Positions 9,131 through 19,542 are shown, counted from the first letter of the stretch. The stretch is 64,000 nucleotides of DNA from Postechiella marina (GCF_039538365.1 NZ_BAABCA010000002.1:310001-374000), one strand, 5' to 3'. The notes: generated by a model from the sequence alone, not told the origin. A program made the numbers and translations.

Positions 9131-11473
9131 ATGATTAAAAGAAGTATTATAATTTTAATTTTTTTACTACCCTTTTTACAATTTGCCCAAGATTTCTCGG
9201 CTCTTTGGACAGGGCATTATTCTTATTATAATATTACCGATGTAGTTAATGCAGGCAATAAAATTTATGCAGCCTCACAAAATGCCATTTTTAGTTACGA
9301 CACTCAAACAAAAGAGTTTAACGAAATAACAACTGTTAACGGACTTTCTGGCGAAGACATATCTACTATTTATTACAGCGATACTTACAACCTACTTGTA
9401 GTGGGCTACGAAAACGGACTTATTGAAATTATTTTTAACGATAATAAAAACGTACTTACCGTAGTAGATATTGCAGAAAAAGCGACTATTAATAATGTAG
9501 ATAAAAGAATTAACCATATTAACGCATACGAAAATATAATTTATATATCTACAAATTACGGTATATCTGTTTTCGATTTAGAACGTTTAGAATTTGGAGA
9601 CACCTATTTTATTGGTAATTCTGGAAGCCAATTAAAAGTAAGCCAAACCACCATTCACAATGGTTTTATATATGCTGCTTGCCAAAACAATAGCGGTATA
9701 AGAAAAGCAGATTTAAGCAACCCCAATTTAATAGATTATCAAAATTGGCAACAAATATCGTCTGGTAATTTTGTTGGCGTTCAAACTTTAAACAATACAT
9801 TATATGCTACACATTCTAATAAACGAATATATCGTGTAGAAAATGATGTGTTAACCAGACTATTTCAATATAACCAAACACCACTTAAATTAATAACACA
9901 TAACAACAGTTTAATTGTTACATTAAGAAACGCGGTATATATTTACGATACAAATTTTAATTTAACACACGAAATTCCTGTAAGTACAGATTTTAGCACA
10001 TTATATAGTGCTGCATCTATAAGTAATAATACACTTTTTATTGGTACAAGAGATTTCGGAGCATTAAAAATTCCGTTATCAAACACAAATACTATCGAAG
10101 AGTTACATCCAGATTGCCCTTTACTTAACACTCCTTTTGCCATAACAGCAGGACCTAATAATTTATGGCTTACATTTGGAGACCACGACCTTTTTAACAA
10201 CCCGTACCCATTAAACAGCAGAGGCTTTAGCCATTACAAAAACAACACCTGGACTAATACGCCATACAGCGACGTATTTGGTGCAAAAAATTTAAAAGTT
10301 ACCGCCATTAATCCGTTTAATAACAACCAAGTATACATAGGCTCTTATTTTAGTGGTTTACTAGAGGTTAACGACGAAATCCCTACATTTTTACACAACG
10401 AAACAAATAGCGGGCTAAAACCATTAGTTCACCCTAACCCCAATTATATAGACATAAGAATTAGCGCCATGTCTTTTGATGAAAATGGCAACTTATGGAT
10501 ATTAAACAACAGAACAGAAAACCCATTAAAAGTTTTAAACCCATCAAATAATAGCTGGATATCGTACGATTTAAAAGAAGTAATACCTACAACCACAGAA
10601 AACACAGGATACCAAGACATAATAATAGACAGTAACCAATATAAATGGATAGGTAGCTACAACAGAGGTCTTATTGCTTTTAACGAAAACGGAGGCAATA
10701 AACTTATAAAAAATATTGCTTTTGAAGATCAAAATATGCCTTCAGAAATTATACTTTCTTTGGCTTTAGACAAAAGAAATCAATTATGGATAGGTACTTT
10801 TAGAGGCCTACGTGTGTTATACGACACCGCTAACATTTTTGAAAATGACGATATTTCTGTTAATGAGATTATTATTGAAGAAGATGGTATTGCTAAAGAG
10901 CTACTTTTTCAACAGCAAATAACAAGTATTAAGGTTGATGGATCTAATAACAAATGGATTGGTACAGATAGTGCTGGTTTGTTCTATTTATCATCAGACG
11001 GACAAAAAACCATACATCATTTTACAAAAGACAACTCGCCACTACCATCAAACTCTATAACAGATCTTTCTATAGACAATACAAACGGTACCGTATACAT
11101 AGCGTCTAGCAAAGGCTTATTATCTTTTAAATCTGGAGGTTCTAGTACCCAAGAAGATTTCGAAACTGCGCACGTATACCCAAACCCTGTGCGCCCTAAG
11201 TTTAACATGGTAGACGAAAAAATTAAAATTAAAGGCCTTTCAGAAAATGTAAACATTAAAATTACCGACATTACAGGCAATTTAGTGGCCGAAGCAGAAT
11301 CTAAAACCAATTTACGTTACAAAAATTTTAACTTAGAAATTGATGGCGGAACCGCCTATTGGAATGGTAAAAACCTAGCCAATAACCTTGTTGCATCGGG
11401 CGTTTACTTAATTATGTTGTCAGATCTAGATAACTTCGAGACTAAGGTTTTAAAACTAATGGTAGTAAGGTAA
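9131..11473 (+). CDS. porZ: PorZ-like type IX secretion protein (beta-propeller, C-terminal sorting domain)
   Basis: A 780-residue secreted protein when started at the ATG at 9131, which gives a clean signal peptide (MIKRSIIILIFLLPFLQFAQ). The mature start QDFSALWTGHYSY, the repeated propeller blades (e.g. ISTIYYSDTYNLLVVGYENGLIEI, NQLWIGTFRGLRVL, NNKWIGTDSAGLFYL) and the C-terminal sorting-type domain (VYPNPVRPKF to the final VLKLMVVR) match the PorZ family. PorZ belongs to the T9SS attachment complex and delivers anionic lipopolysaccharide to the sortase PorU in Porphyromonas. The stop codon overlaps the recO start (TAATG), so the two are translationally coupled. The family call rests on recognition of the N-terminus, domain order and recO linkage. 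Confidence 0.85.
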   Translation: MIKRSIIILIFLLPFLQFAQDFSALWTGHYSYYNITDVVNAGNKIYAASQNAIFSYDTQTKEFNEITTVNGLSGEDISTIYYSDTYNLLVVGYENGLIEIIFNDNKNVLTVVDIAEKATINNVDKRINHINAYENIIYISTNYGISVFDLERLEFGDTYFIGNSGSQLKVSQTTIHNGFIYAACQNNSGIRKADLSNPNLIDYQNWQQISSGNFVGVQTLNNTLYATHSNKRIYRVENDVLTRLFQYNQTPLKLITHNNSLIVTLRNAVYIYDTNFNLTHEIPVSTDFSTLYSAASISNNTLFIGTRDFGALKIPLSNTNTIEELHPDCPLLNTPFAITAGPNNLWLTFGDHDLFNNPYPLNSRGFSHYKNNTWTNTPYSDVFGAKNLKVTAINPFNNNQVYIGSYFSGLLEVNDEIPTFLHNETNSGLKPLVHPNPNYIDIRISAMSFDENGNLWILNNRTENPLKVLNPSNNSWISYDLKEVIPTTTENTGYQDIIIDSNQYKWIGSYNRGLIAFNENGGNKLIKNIAFEDQNMPSEIILSLALDKRNQLWIGTFRGLRVLYDTANIFENDDISVNEIIIEEDGIAKELLFQQQITSIKVDGSNNKWIGTDSAGLFYLSSDGQKTIHHFTKDNSPLPSNSITDLSIDNTNGTVYIASSKGLLSFKSGGSSTQEDFETAHVYPNPVRPKFNMVDEKIKIKGLSENVNIKITDITGNLVAEAESKTNLRYKNFNLEIDGGTAYWNGKNLANNLVASGVYLIMLSDLDNFETKVLKLMVVR

Positions 11474-12192
11474 TGTTAACAACAACTAACGCCATTGTAC
11501 TGTCTAAAATTAAATACAGAGACCACGATTTAATTGTAAAATGCTACACCCAACAATACGGTGTTGTTAGCTTTTTAATTCGAGGTATTTTAAAAAATAA
11601 AAAAGGCCATGTAAAAGCTGCTTATTTCCAGTTACTATCTCAAATACAAATTGTTATAAATTACAAAAACAATAAAAACCTTCAAACTATAAAAGAAGTT
11701 AAACTAAACCATTTATACACTAGTCTACACTCCAATATTATAAAAAGTGCGGTCGTTATGTTTTTATCAGAAGTATTATCTAGTATTTTACAAGAAGAAG
11801 AGCAAAACGAAACCCTTTACAGCTACCTAGAAACCACTTTGTTGTGGTTTGACACACATACAGAATCGTCTAACTTTCATTTACTATTTTTACTAAACCT
11901 AACCAGATACTTAGGTTTTTACCCAGAAGAAATTAGTAGCGAAGACAAATACTTTAACCTTAGAGATGGTAAATTTGAAAATACAGGTTACGGAAAAACA
12001 TCGGTACACGGCGAAAATTTAACACTACTAAAAACCTTATTAGGCACAACCTTTGATGCATTACATACTGTAAAAATTAATGCAAAACAAAGACAATCGT
12101 TTTTAAGTATGATATTGCTTTATTTTGAACTACATTTGGGAAGTTTTAAAACCCCTAAATCACTACAAGTTTTTAATCAAGTTTTTAGCTAA
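11473..12192 (+). CDS. recO: DNA repair protein RecO
   Basis: A 239-residue RecO. The N-terminal OB fold is visible (TTTNAIVLSKIKYRDHDLIV, then VVSFLIRGILKNKKG), followed by the helical C-terminal domain. With RecF/RecR it loads RecA on SSB-coated single-stranded DNA. The ATG overlaps the porZ stop by one base, and the TonB receptor starts 3 bases after its stop, so porZ-recO-receptor is probably one transcript. Confidence 0.93.
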   Translation: MLTTTNAIVLSKIKYRDHDLIVKCYTQQYGVVSFLIRGILKNKKGHVKAAYFQLLSQIQIVINYKNNKNLQTIKEVKLNHLYTSLHSNIIKSAVVMFLSEVLSSILQEEEQNETLYSYLETTLLWFDTHTESSNFHLLFLLNLTRYLGFYPEEISSEDKYFNLRDGKFENTGYGKTSVHGENLTLLKTLLGTTFDALHTVKINAKQRQSFLSMILLYFELHLGSFKTPKSLQVFNQVFS

Positions 12193-12195
12193 AAC

Positions 12196-14610
12196 ATGAA
12201 GGTATTTTACATCCTCTTTTTTCTTTTATTTGCCAACTTAAATGTGCAAGCGCAGCAAATAAAAATATTAAACACCCTTACCGAAGAGCCTATAAACGCT
12301 GTTGCTATTTATAATTTTGATAAATCTGTAAATGTAGTTTCAGACGAAAACGGACATGCAAATTTAGATGCCTTTTCTAGCAACGAAGTACTATACTTTC
12401 AGCACCTAACGCATCTATTAAAAACCATTAACAAATCCAAAATAGATGCTTCTAACATTATATATTTAGATGCCAACACGCAAGGACTAGACGAAATTGT
12501 AATTTCTGCATCAAAATTCGAGCAAGACAAAAAAGATATTCCTCAAAAAATAATAAGCATAAATTCTGAAAGTATTCAATTTGTAAATCCGCAAACCAGC
12601 GCCGATTTACTTGAAAGCTCAGGGCAAGTTTTTATACAGAAAAGTCAACTTGGTGGCGGAAGCCCAATGATTCGTGGATTTTCGACCAACAGGCTGTTAA
12701 TTACCGTAGATGGTGTTAGAATGAACAATGCCATTTTTAGAGGTGGCAACCTGCAAAACGTTATTTCTATCGATCCGTTTTCTATACAAAGCACAGAGGT
12801 TACCATAGGTTCGGGTTCTGTAATTTATGGTAGCGATGCTATTGGTGGAGTTATGAGTTTTTACACCCAAAAACCGCAATTATCGTACACAGATTCTCTT
12901 TTATTTAAATCGAATGCCATAGTAAGATACTCGTCTGCAAGCGACGAAAAAACTGGCCATCTCGATTTTAATTTAGGCTATAAAAAATGGGCTTTTTTAA
13001 CCAACGTAAGTTATACATCTTTTGGCGATTTAACCATGGGCAAACATGGTCCAGACGAATATTTAAGACCAGAATTTGCTATTACAACCAACACTGGCGA
13101 TGTAGTTATTACAAACAACAACCCGTTGGTACAAAGGCAATCTGGGTATAACCAAATAAACGTTATGCAAAAGGCACGTTTCGAGCCTTATAAAAAGTTA
13201 AGTTTAGACTTAGGGTTGTATTACACAAAAACATCTGATGTACCTAGATACGACAGGCTTATTCGATATAAAAACAACACATTACGATCTGCAGAGTGGA
13301 ATTACGGTCCGCAAAAATGGTTTATGGGCAATATGCAAGTTACCAAACTAAGCAGCAGCTCTAATTTATACGATAAAATTAAAACCACTTTAGCCTACCA
13401 AAATTTTCAAGAAAGCAGACTAGATCGCGATTTTGGAGACGATATAAGAAATGTAAGAGAAGAACATGTAGATGCTTACTCGTTTAATTTCGATTTTGAA
13501 AAAACACTAAGTAAAAAAATTCAGTTTTTTTACGGGATAGAGTATGTGTATAACAAAGTGAAATCTATAGGTTTTGAAGAAAACATAACCAATAACACCC
13601 AAACACCAACCGTTTCTAGATACCCTAACGGAGCCAGTTGGCAATCGGCAGCTGCATATACTAGCATAAAATACAAACCAAATTTAAAATTTGTATTTCA
13701 GTCGGGGTTACGCTTTAACAACGTGGTTTCTAAAGCCAATTTTACCAATAACAACGTTTACTTAAACTTACCATTTAACAGCTCTAAAAACAGCGCAGGC
13801 GCCTTAACAGGTACCGCAGGTTTTAGGTGGTCGCCTACCCAAACCATACAATGGAAACTTAATGCTTCTTCGGCATTTAGAGCGCCAAATATTGATGATA
13901 TTGGCAAGGTTTTCGATTCTGAACCTGGATCTGTGGTTGTGCCTAACGAAAATTTAAAACCAGAATATGCTTATAGTGCCGAGTTAGGACTAAAACTAAA
14001 TTTTACCGATGCCTTTGTTTTAGACATGAGTACCTATTACACTTATTTAGATAATGCTTTAGTAAGAAGAGATTATACGCTAAATGGCGAGACAGAAATT
14101 GAATACGATGGCGAATTAAGCAACATACAGGCCATTCAAAATGCATCGAAAGCGCGTATTTATGGTTTCGAGGTCGATTTAAAATGGCACATTCAAGAGC
14201 ATTTAAAATTAACATCGCAATACAGCGTAATAAGCGGAACAGAAGAAAACAACGATATAGAAGTACCTATAAGACATGTGGCACCTAACTTTGGAAACAC
14301 ACACTTAGTATGGTCTAACAACAAAAACTTAAAAATAGATGGTTTTTTAAATTACAACGAGCAATTATCGTATAACGATTTGGCAACATCGGAAATTGAG
14401 AAAGACTACATTTATGCGCTAGACAACAATGGCAACCCTTACGCGCCATCTTGGTATACTTTAAATTTAAGAACCCAATATAAAATTAGCGATACCACAA
14501 CGGTTACTGCAAGTTTAGAAAACATAACAGACCAACGTTATAAAACCTACTCGTCTGGCATTGCAGCTGCAGGAAGAAACTTTATTTTAGCTTTAAAATA
14601 CACCTTATAA
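12196..14610 (+). CDS. TonB-dependent outer-membrane receptor
   Basis: An 804-residue receptor. A signal peptide ends near VQAQQ. A short degenerate carboxypeptidase-regulatory-like domain spans roughly residues 20-95, followed by a TonB-box-like DEIVISASK. The plug covers about 110-225 (SPMIRGFSTNRLLITVDGVRMNN, then GSVIYGSDAIGGVMSF), and a 22-strand-type barrel extends to the C-terminus (AGRNFILALKYTL). The plug resembles those of haem/haemoglobin and vitamin B12 receptors, but no iron or cobalamin gene is adjacent, so the ligand is unknown. It follows recO by 3 bases and is the last gene before a strong terminator. Confidence 0.9.
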   Translation: MKVFYILFFLLFANLNVQAQQIKILNTLTEEPINAVAIYNFDKSVNVVSDENGHANLDAFSSNEVLYFQHLTHLLKTINKSKIDASNIIYLDANTQGLDEIVISASKFEQDKKDIPQKIISINSESIQFVNPQTSADLLESSGQVFIQKSQLGGGSPMIRGFSTNRLLITVDGVRMNNAIFRGGNLQNVISIDPFSIQSTEVTIGSGSVIYGSDAIGGVMSFYTQKPQLSYTDSLLFKSNAIVRYSSASDEKTGHLDFNLGYKKWAFLTNVSYTSFGDLTMGKHGPDEYLRPEFAITTNTGDVVITNNNPLVQRQSGYNQINVMQKARFEPYKKLSLDLGLYYTKTSDVPRYDRLIRYKNNTLRSAEWNYGPQKWFMGNMQVTKLSSSSNLYDKIKTTLAYQNFQESRLDRDFGDDIRNVREEHVDAYSFNFDFEKTLSKKIQFFYGIEYVYNKVKSIGFEENITNNTQTPTVSRYPNGASWQSAAAYTSIKYKPNLKFVFQSGLRFNNVVSKANFTNNNVYLNLPFNSSKNSAGALTGTAGFRWSPTQTIQWKLNASSAFRAPNIDDIGKVFDSEPGSVVVPNENLKPEYAYSAELGLKLNFTDAFVLDMSTYYTYLDNALVRRDYTLNGETEIEYDGELSNIQAIQNASKARIYGFEVDLKWHIQEHLKLTSQYSVISGTEENNDIEVPIRHVAPNFGNTHLVWSNNKNLKIDGFLNYNEQLSYNDLATSEIEKDYIYALDNNGNPYAPSWYTLNLRTQYKISDTTTVTASLENITDQRYKTYSSGIAAAGRNFILALKYTL

Positions 14611-14719
14611 GCAACTGCTTTATTAATGCTTTTGCATCCATTTTATACAAAAGTAATACCGATAACTATATTTTTATTTTAAGGCCAAAAACAATAGCCC
14701 AAACCATGTTTTAAAAAAC

Positions 14720-14755
14720 AAAAAAAGGAGCTAATTTACATGAGCTCCTTTTTTT
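14720..14755. terminator. Bidirectional terminator after the TonB receptor
   Basis: Perfect 13-base stem (14720-14732 with 14743-14755), 10-base loop, A-run and T-run on the two flanks. It lies between convergent genes. Confidence 0.85.
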
Positions 14756-14796
14756 ATGTGTTATTATGCTTTGTTGGTATTTTAAATACCTAAATA

Positions 14797-17136
14797 TTAT
14801 TTCTTAATGGCTTTTTTTGTTATTACAACACCATTAGACAATTCTATTTTAGCTATATAAACCGTGTTTTTTAAGTTAGATAAGGTATATGTTTCTGATG
14901 TGTTTTCCCCTTTTAAATTGTATAACTGTCTTCCTAAAAGATCGAAAACACTAATACTTTTAATATCTAAATTACTGTTTGTGTTAAACTGAACCTTGTT
15001 ATCGTCTACATCGACAATAGTAAACTTATTTGTGTTTATTTCTTCTTGATTTGTAGATAAGGTATTATCGGTATTAAATACAATTTCGAAACGCTCGTTA
15101 AACTCTCCAACCTCTGATGTAAAAGTATAGTCTCCTTCAGATAAGTTGTGTGTTTTATTTAGCAAGTTATCTTTTAAATAAACAGAGTTACTTGTTAAGA
15201 AATCGCCCTGTAAATGATCTATAGATAGTTTAAATAAAGTGGCTACCTCTATATTAGAAGCAAAACCAACCTTTATTACTTCATTTAAATTAATGCTATT
15301 TAAATCTTTTCCTTGAATAGTATAATGTGTATCATCACCTTCCATTTTAGAATATAATGCAGCTGCAAAATCTTGTGTAATTAATTTTGGTGCATCATAA
15401 GACATGCCATCATTACTATTTGTGGCTCCATTTACATAACCTACAAGTATTTGATTAAAAACACCATTATCTGACGTTAAATTAACCCATAATTTATTTT
15501 CTAAACTTTTATCTTCAACAGATTTTTTAGTATTTCCTGATTTAAAAAACTGACTGTTGCTTGTAACATCTGCCATTCTCATAGCATTTGTAAATGTTGC
15601 AACTCCCGAATTTAAAGCTGGAATAAAAAAGCCTTGACCAGAACCTACAAACCCTGACGGAGCTGGACCACTACCACCAGCGGTTCCACCTGTACCTACG
15701 GTAAATACTGCATAATCATTAAGATTAAAGTTTAACACCTCGTTACCGTCGTTTACTGCTTCTGGAGGCGATGCTTGCGCCCAAAAATATGCAACACCAT
15801 CTAAAATTGAAGCGTTAGCAGCTTGAAAAGCTATAAAATCTAATGCCGATGGATAAGGGTTTCCTATAAAATTCCAATTAAGTCCTGCATTAGCTACGTT
15901 TAAATCAATGGTAACATCTACGTTTCCTGTGTTAAAAGCACCTTCAAAAGCAGCTGTTCCAGATCCACCCATAAAAAATTGAGATTCTGTAGCAGCATAT
16001 CCAACTCCAGGCACCATTAAAGCCCCTGCATTTTCTATAGTCCAAGCATCTGCATTATCGTCAATATCATCATTATCTGTATCTACAAAATTAGCTGCAT
16101 TAAAAGAAAAACGCCTATCTGCATCTACATTTGCAAAAACACTTCCTATGGTTTCTCCAACAACAGGAGAACTCCAATAAGTATAATAATACCAATTACT
16201 TTTAGATGCTGTTTGTTTATTTACACGAGCAGTTCCGCTAGCGCCAACAGTAAATGTTCCGCTATCATCATTCTGAACAAAATTACCTTGTGTTTCCACA
16301 AAAAGATTTCCATTAACCGTAACACTATTTTGCACCTCAACAAAATTACCGTTGCCTACCGTTAAGGTAGCTCCTGCATTAACAATTAATGTACAAGCAC
16401 TAAAGTTTGTTTGTAAACCTCCGCTACTTGTATTAAAATTATCATCAATAGTTACAATTGTATTTAGTGTTGGTGGTCCCGAAGACCATGCTCCAGAAGA
16501 CCATGTTGTAGCATATATACAACAGTCTGTAGTATGCGAACCAATATCTGACCAATCGTCTTGAGTTAAAACAATCCATTCACTATCTACAACGTTAGTA
16601 CCTGCCGAAGTTGTCCAATTTGTATTTGTATTGCAAACACTAGCTTTTCTAACCAATGTTCTATTGTATGTAGCATCTGGTACACCTGCAACATCCCAAC
16701 CTTCATTTAATGGTGGCGAAACACCATCTGTTCCTACTGCATCAATTAACACAAATGTCCCCGTACCATCATCTTTAGCTAAACCAACAGCATCATTTCC
16801 ATTCCAATTAGCACTTCCACTAACCTTTCCAGTACTACCGGAAGCAACAGCTAGTATTACAGCATCTGCGCCAGTATGAGCAACAACGTAAGTCGCTCCA
16901 TTAACTAATATTACTCCTGTTAAAGAAATTTCAACTTCAGACCATGAACCACCATTAGAAATTCTCCAAATCTCATAATCAGATAAATCTACATCGGCTC
17001 CAGTGCCATTAAATATTTCAACATATTTATTATTACCATCCCCTTCTCCATACTCAGAGATAATTAAGTCATTCATTTGCGCATACCCAAAACCAACAGA
17101 TAAAAGCGTTATTATTAAGAGACTAATTTTTTTCAT
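14797..17136 (-). CDS. T9SS cargo protein with an N-terminal lamin-tail domain
   Basis: A 779-residue secreted protein with a signal peptide (MKKISLLIITLLSVGFGYAQ). A lamin-tail (LTD) domain follows at about 21-150 (DLIISEYGEGDGNNKYVEIF, then LSDYEIWRIS). The long middle has no recognised catalytic motif. A C-terminal type A sorting domain covers about residues 695-779 (SISVFDLLGRQLYNL, then NGVVITKKAIKK). The domain order indicates export through T9SS and anchoring on or release from the cell surface. LTD proteins in this group are often nuclease- or adhesin-associated, but I see no nuclease motif. It is divergent from recX. Confidence 0.88.
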   Translation of the reverse strand: MKKISLLIITLLSVGFGYAQMNDLIISEYGEGDGNNKYVEIFNGTGADVDLSDYEIWRISNGGSWSEVEISLTGVILVNGATYVVAHTGADAVILAVASGSTGKVSGSANWNGNDAVGLAKDDGTGTFVLIDAVGTDGVSPPLNEGWDVAGVPDATYNRTLVRKASVCNTNTNWTTSAGTNVVDSEWIVLTQDDWSDIGSHTTDCCIYATTWSSGAWSSGPPTLNTIVTIDDNFNTSSGGLQTNFSACTLIVNAGATLTVGNGNFVEVQNSVTVNGNLFVETQGNFVQNDDSGTFTVGASGTARVNKQTASKSNWYYYTYWSSPVVGETIGSVFANVDADRRFSFNAANFVDTDNDDIDDNADAWTIENAGALMVPGVGYAATESQFFMGGSGTAAFEGAFNTGNVDVTIDLNVANAGLNWNFIGNPYPSALDFIAFQAANASILDGVAYFWAQASPPEAVNDGNEVLNFNLNDYAVFTVGTGGTAGGSGPAPSGFVGSGQGFFIPALNSGVATFTNAMRMADVTSNSQFFKSGNTKKSVEDKSLENKLWVNLTSDNGVFNQILVGYVNGATNSNDGMSYDAPKLITQDFAAALYSKMEGDDTHYTIQGKDLNSINLNEVIKVGFASNIEVATLFKLSIDHLQGDFLTSNSVYLKDNLLNKTHNLSEGDYTFTSEVGEFNERFEIVFNTDNTLSTNQEEINTNKFTIVDVDDNKVQFNTNSNLDIKSISVFDLLGRQLYNLKGENTSETYTLSNLKNTVYIAKIELSNGVVITKKAIKK

Positions 17137-17250
17137 AAGCGTTAAGTTTAAAAAATTATACTTCGACTATGCGTAGCAGAAAAGATTTGGTTTTTTATAA
17201 ATTTTTATTCTAAATTTTAATTTATCAATTGTTATTTTTGATTCGATTTT

Positions 17251-17724
17251 ATGCAAACAAAAAAAACATATACCGTAGAAGAAGCCACAAGAAAACTAGA
17301 GCATTATTGCGCCTACCAAGAACGGTGCCATCAAGAAGTGCAGCAAAAGCTAGAAGGTATGCATATGATACCCGAAGCTATAGATGTAATTATTGTACAC
17401 CTACTAGAGCATAACTTTCTTAATGAAGAACGTTTTGCCAAAACATTTGTTCGAGGTAAATTTAAGTTTAAGGCTTGGGGCCGACGCCGATTAACTTTCG
17501 AACTAAAGAAAAAAGACATAAGCAAAGTTAATATAAATCAAGCGCTTACCGAAGTACCCGAAGAGGTATACGTCGACACTTTTAATGACTTAGCCGAAAA
17601 AAAAGCAAATTCTATTACAGAAAATAACATTTATAAAAAAAAGAAAAAGTTTATAGATTATTTTCTGTATCGCGGTTGGGAGTCTCATTTAGTGTACACT
17701 AAGGCCAACGAGCTTATAAAATAA
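17251..17724 (+). CDS. recX: Regulatory protein RecX
   Basis: A 157-residue RecX-family protein made of three-helix repeats: the KLEHYCAYQERCHQEVQQKL repeat, LLEHNFLNEERFAKTFVRGKF, and the KKKFIDYFLYRGWESHLV repeat. RecX binds and restrains RecA filaments. It starts at the ATG in TTTTATGCAAACAAAA; a -7-like TATTTTTG at 17233-17240 gives a very short leader. It is not next to recA here. It faces a convergent barrel gene across a shared hairpin. Confidence 0.9.
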   Translation: MQTKKTYTVEEATRKLEHYCAYQERCHQEVQQKLEGMHMIPEAIDVIIVHLLEHNFLNEERFAKTFVRGKFKFKAWGRRRLTFELKKKDISKVNINQALTEVPEEVYVDTFNDLAEKKANSITENNIYKKKKKFIDYFLYRGWESHLVYTKANELIK

Positions 17725-17766
17725 TAGCAAAATTTACAGTTAAAAAATTACTTTTTTAATGCAAAA

Positions 17767-17797
17767 AAGGCTTGCAAAACTATGTTTTGCAAGCCTT
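17767..17797 (-). terminator. Terminator hairpin between recX and the convergent barrel gene
   Basis: Perfect 14-base stem (17767-17780 with 17784-17797) around a 3-base loop. The T-run follows the stem only when read on the minus strand, so it mainly terminates the minus-strand gene ending at 17858. Confidence 0.75.
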
Positions 17798-17857
17798 AAA
17801 TTTTAATACTATTTTAACATTTAAAGCCTGTGGTTTTAAATGTATTGTTTCTTTTTT

Positions 17858-18373
17858 CTACAAGTTAAAAACTGCTCCTAAATTAACCGTAAACTGGTTG
17901 TGTAACTCTTCGGCAGCTGTTAATGTTCCGCTTTTATATTTTGCAAAAGGCGTGTTTAATTCTGTGTAAACACCAAAACCATCGCTAAAAAAGTAACGTG
18001 CACCTAAATGGCCACCAAAGTTTTTAAGTCCAAGACTTAAACCAGGGTAAACATCAAAATTATCATCAATATTAATAACGTTTCCTAGGTTTGCATTAAA
18101 ACGTGCTCTTAGGTCAAAACGGTTATCAAAATCGGCATTTAAATCGTCAATAGCGTTATTTTTTAAAGCATCGTCTAGCCCTAAAACATAAGATGTAGAG
18201 AAACCAACCGATATGTTTTCTCCTAAACCTAAATCGTAGCTTAAATTAATACCTGTACCTCCGTCTTGAAAGTTGGCACCAACTTGAAATTTATTATCGT
18301 TTTTACCTAAAAAAGCTTGAGCGTTAACAAATGATACGCTTACCAAAGCAACAAATAAAATTATTTTTTTCAT
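17858..18373 (-). CDS. Small outer-membrane beta-barrel protein (DUF6646-like)
   Basis: A 171-residue protein with a signal peptide (MKKIILFVALVSVSFVNAQ). It consists of strand-turn repeats typical of an eight-stranded barrel: KFQVGANFQDGGTGINLSYD, FDVYPGLSLGLKNFGGHLGA, and the terminal FTVNLGAVFNL with a C-terminal hydrophobic strand. The segment around QVGANFQDGGTG and YPGLSLGLKNFG is one I associate with the uncharacterised DUF6646 family. Function is unknown. Confidence 0.75.
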   Translation of the reverse strand: MKKIILFVALVSVSFVNAQAFLGKNDNKFQVGANFQDGGTGINLSYDLGLGENISVGFSTSYVLGLDDALKNNAIDDLNADFDNRFDLRARFNANLGNVINIDDNFDVYPGLSLGLKNFGGHLGARYFFSDGFGVYTELNTPFAKYKSGTLTAAEELHNQFTVNLGAVFNL

Positions 18374-18437
18374 GATTTGAGTTTTTTATTTAAGTGGGCA
18401 AATATATTATATCTTATTAATAAAAGTGTGTTTTTTT

Positions 18438-19298
18438 TTACAAACCTTTATGTGTACGCACAATAGCTTGTTCGTTTTTCCAGTCTATCCAGCGTTGCCC
18501 TTTAATTCTGCGCATTATATTATCGTAATTACGCATAATTAGTAAATTATAAATGGCTGTTCCAAAATTTTTAGGTTGTCTGGCAATAGCGCGCAAACTC
18601 ATACTAAAACCTGGTGTTATGTAGCGCATGTAATGCCAATAACCTTCTGGCATGTACAATATTTCGCCATGGTTTAGTATGCTTTTATAACCTTTTGCTT
18701 TTTTAAGCATGGGCCATTTTTTTAAGTCTGGATTGTTAAAATCTATATCTTCTCGGGTAATTAAAGAATGTGGAATTTTATAAATATAGTCGCTCTGCTG
18801 CTGATCAAACAAAATAACCTGCTTTTCGCCTTCGAAATGAATATGGAAAATATTGGCTAAATCTATATCGTAATGCATAAAAGTATGCGAGTTTTTGCCA
18901 CCAAAAAACAACATGGGCACACCTTTTAATAGGCGCAACCCAAAATCTGGGAACGTAAAATCTTTTTGTAACACTGGTATTTCTTTAAGTGCATTCCATA
19001 AAAAAATACGAAATTTTGTTGGTTCGCGTTTTAGCAAGTCTATATAGTCGCTAAGTTTCATTTTAGCATGCGCTTGGTTAAACCCATCTTTATAATCTAC
19101 GGGTCTGTCGTCGTAAAGAGGCACCGTAATATGGCCTCCAACCTGTTTCATATACTCCAAATTCCATTTGGTATACGCAGGCCAGTCTTCTATAAAACGT
19201 TCTATTACCACAGGTTTTTGTGGTTTAAAATAGTATTTTAAAAAATCCTTTTTAGTAATGGTTTTTACTCGCGGAATTTCCTGTAAGTTTAAAGCCAA
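18438..19298 (-). CDS. Cupin-like/JmjC-type Fe(II) oxygenase family protein
   Basis: A 286-residue Cupin_8/JmjC-like protein. The Fe(II)-binding triad is visible: HxD in FMHYDIDLANIFHIHFEGEK and a distal histidine in EILYMPEGYWHYMRYI. The N-terminus with KDFLKYYFKPQKPVVIERFI is typical of this family, which contains protein and small-molecule hydroxylases using 2-oxoglutarate. The substrate is unknown. There is no signal peptide. It lies downstream of bioB on the same strand after a 244-base gap containing an inverted repeat but no obvious terminator. Confidence 0.82.
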   Translation of the reverse strand: MALNLQEIPRVKTITKKDFLKYYFKPQKPVVIERFIEDWPAYTKWNLEYMKQVGGHITVPLYDDRPVDYKDGFNQAHAKMKLSDYIDLLKREPTKFRIFLWNALKEIPVLQKDFTFPDFGLRLLKGVPMLFFGGKNSHTFMHYDIDLANIFHIHFEGEKQVILFDQQQSDYIYKIPHSLITREDIDFNNPDLKKWPMLKKAKGYKSILNHGEILYMPEGYWHYMRYITPGFSMSLRAIARQPKNFGTAIYNLLIMRNYDNIMRRIKGQRWIDWKNEQAIVRTHKGL

Positions 19299-19542
19299 TG
19301 TTTAATTAGTTTAGGTTTACAAAGGTAAATAAACGCTACAAATTTTTAAATAGTATCTAGGGTGTTATCTTTAGGCCTTGGCTTTTAGCAATTGCTTTTT
19401 GTGTTGCACATGTATAACAACACAAAAACAACTGTAATAAAACTTACCAAGCTTAACCTAAGTTTGTTGCAGTTTTTAACGCAGGTAGTCTGCCAAAAGC
19501 AGTAACCCTGTTTACAACCCATTAAAAATTTGTAATTGCTAT

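Noticed and set aside
17229..17414. Open frame of 61 codons overlapping recX
   Set aside because: It overlaps recX in another frame and its Arg/Lys-rich product looks like a frame artefact.
19396..19428. 11-base inverted repeat between bioB and the cupin gene
   Set aside because: The arms begin with T and end with A (TTTTTGTG...CACAAAAA), the wrong polarity for a terminator; no other role is evident.
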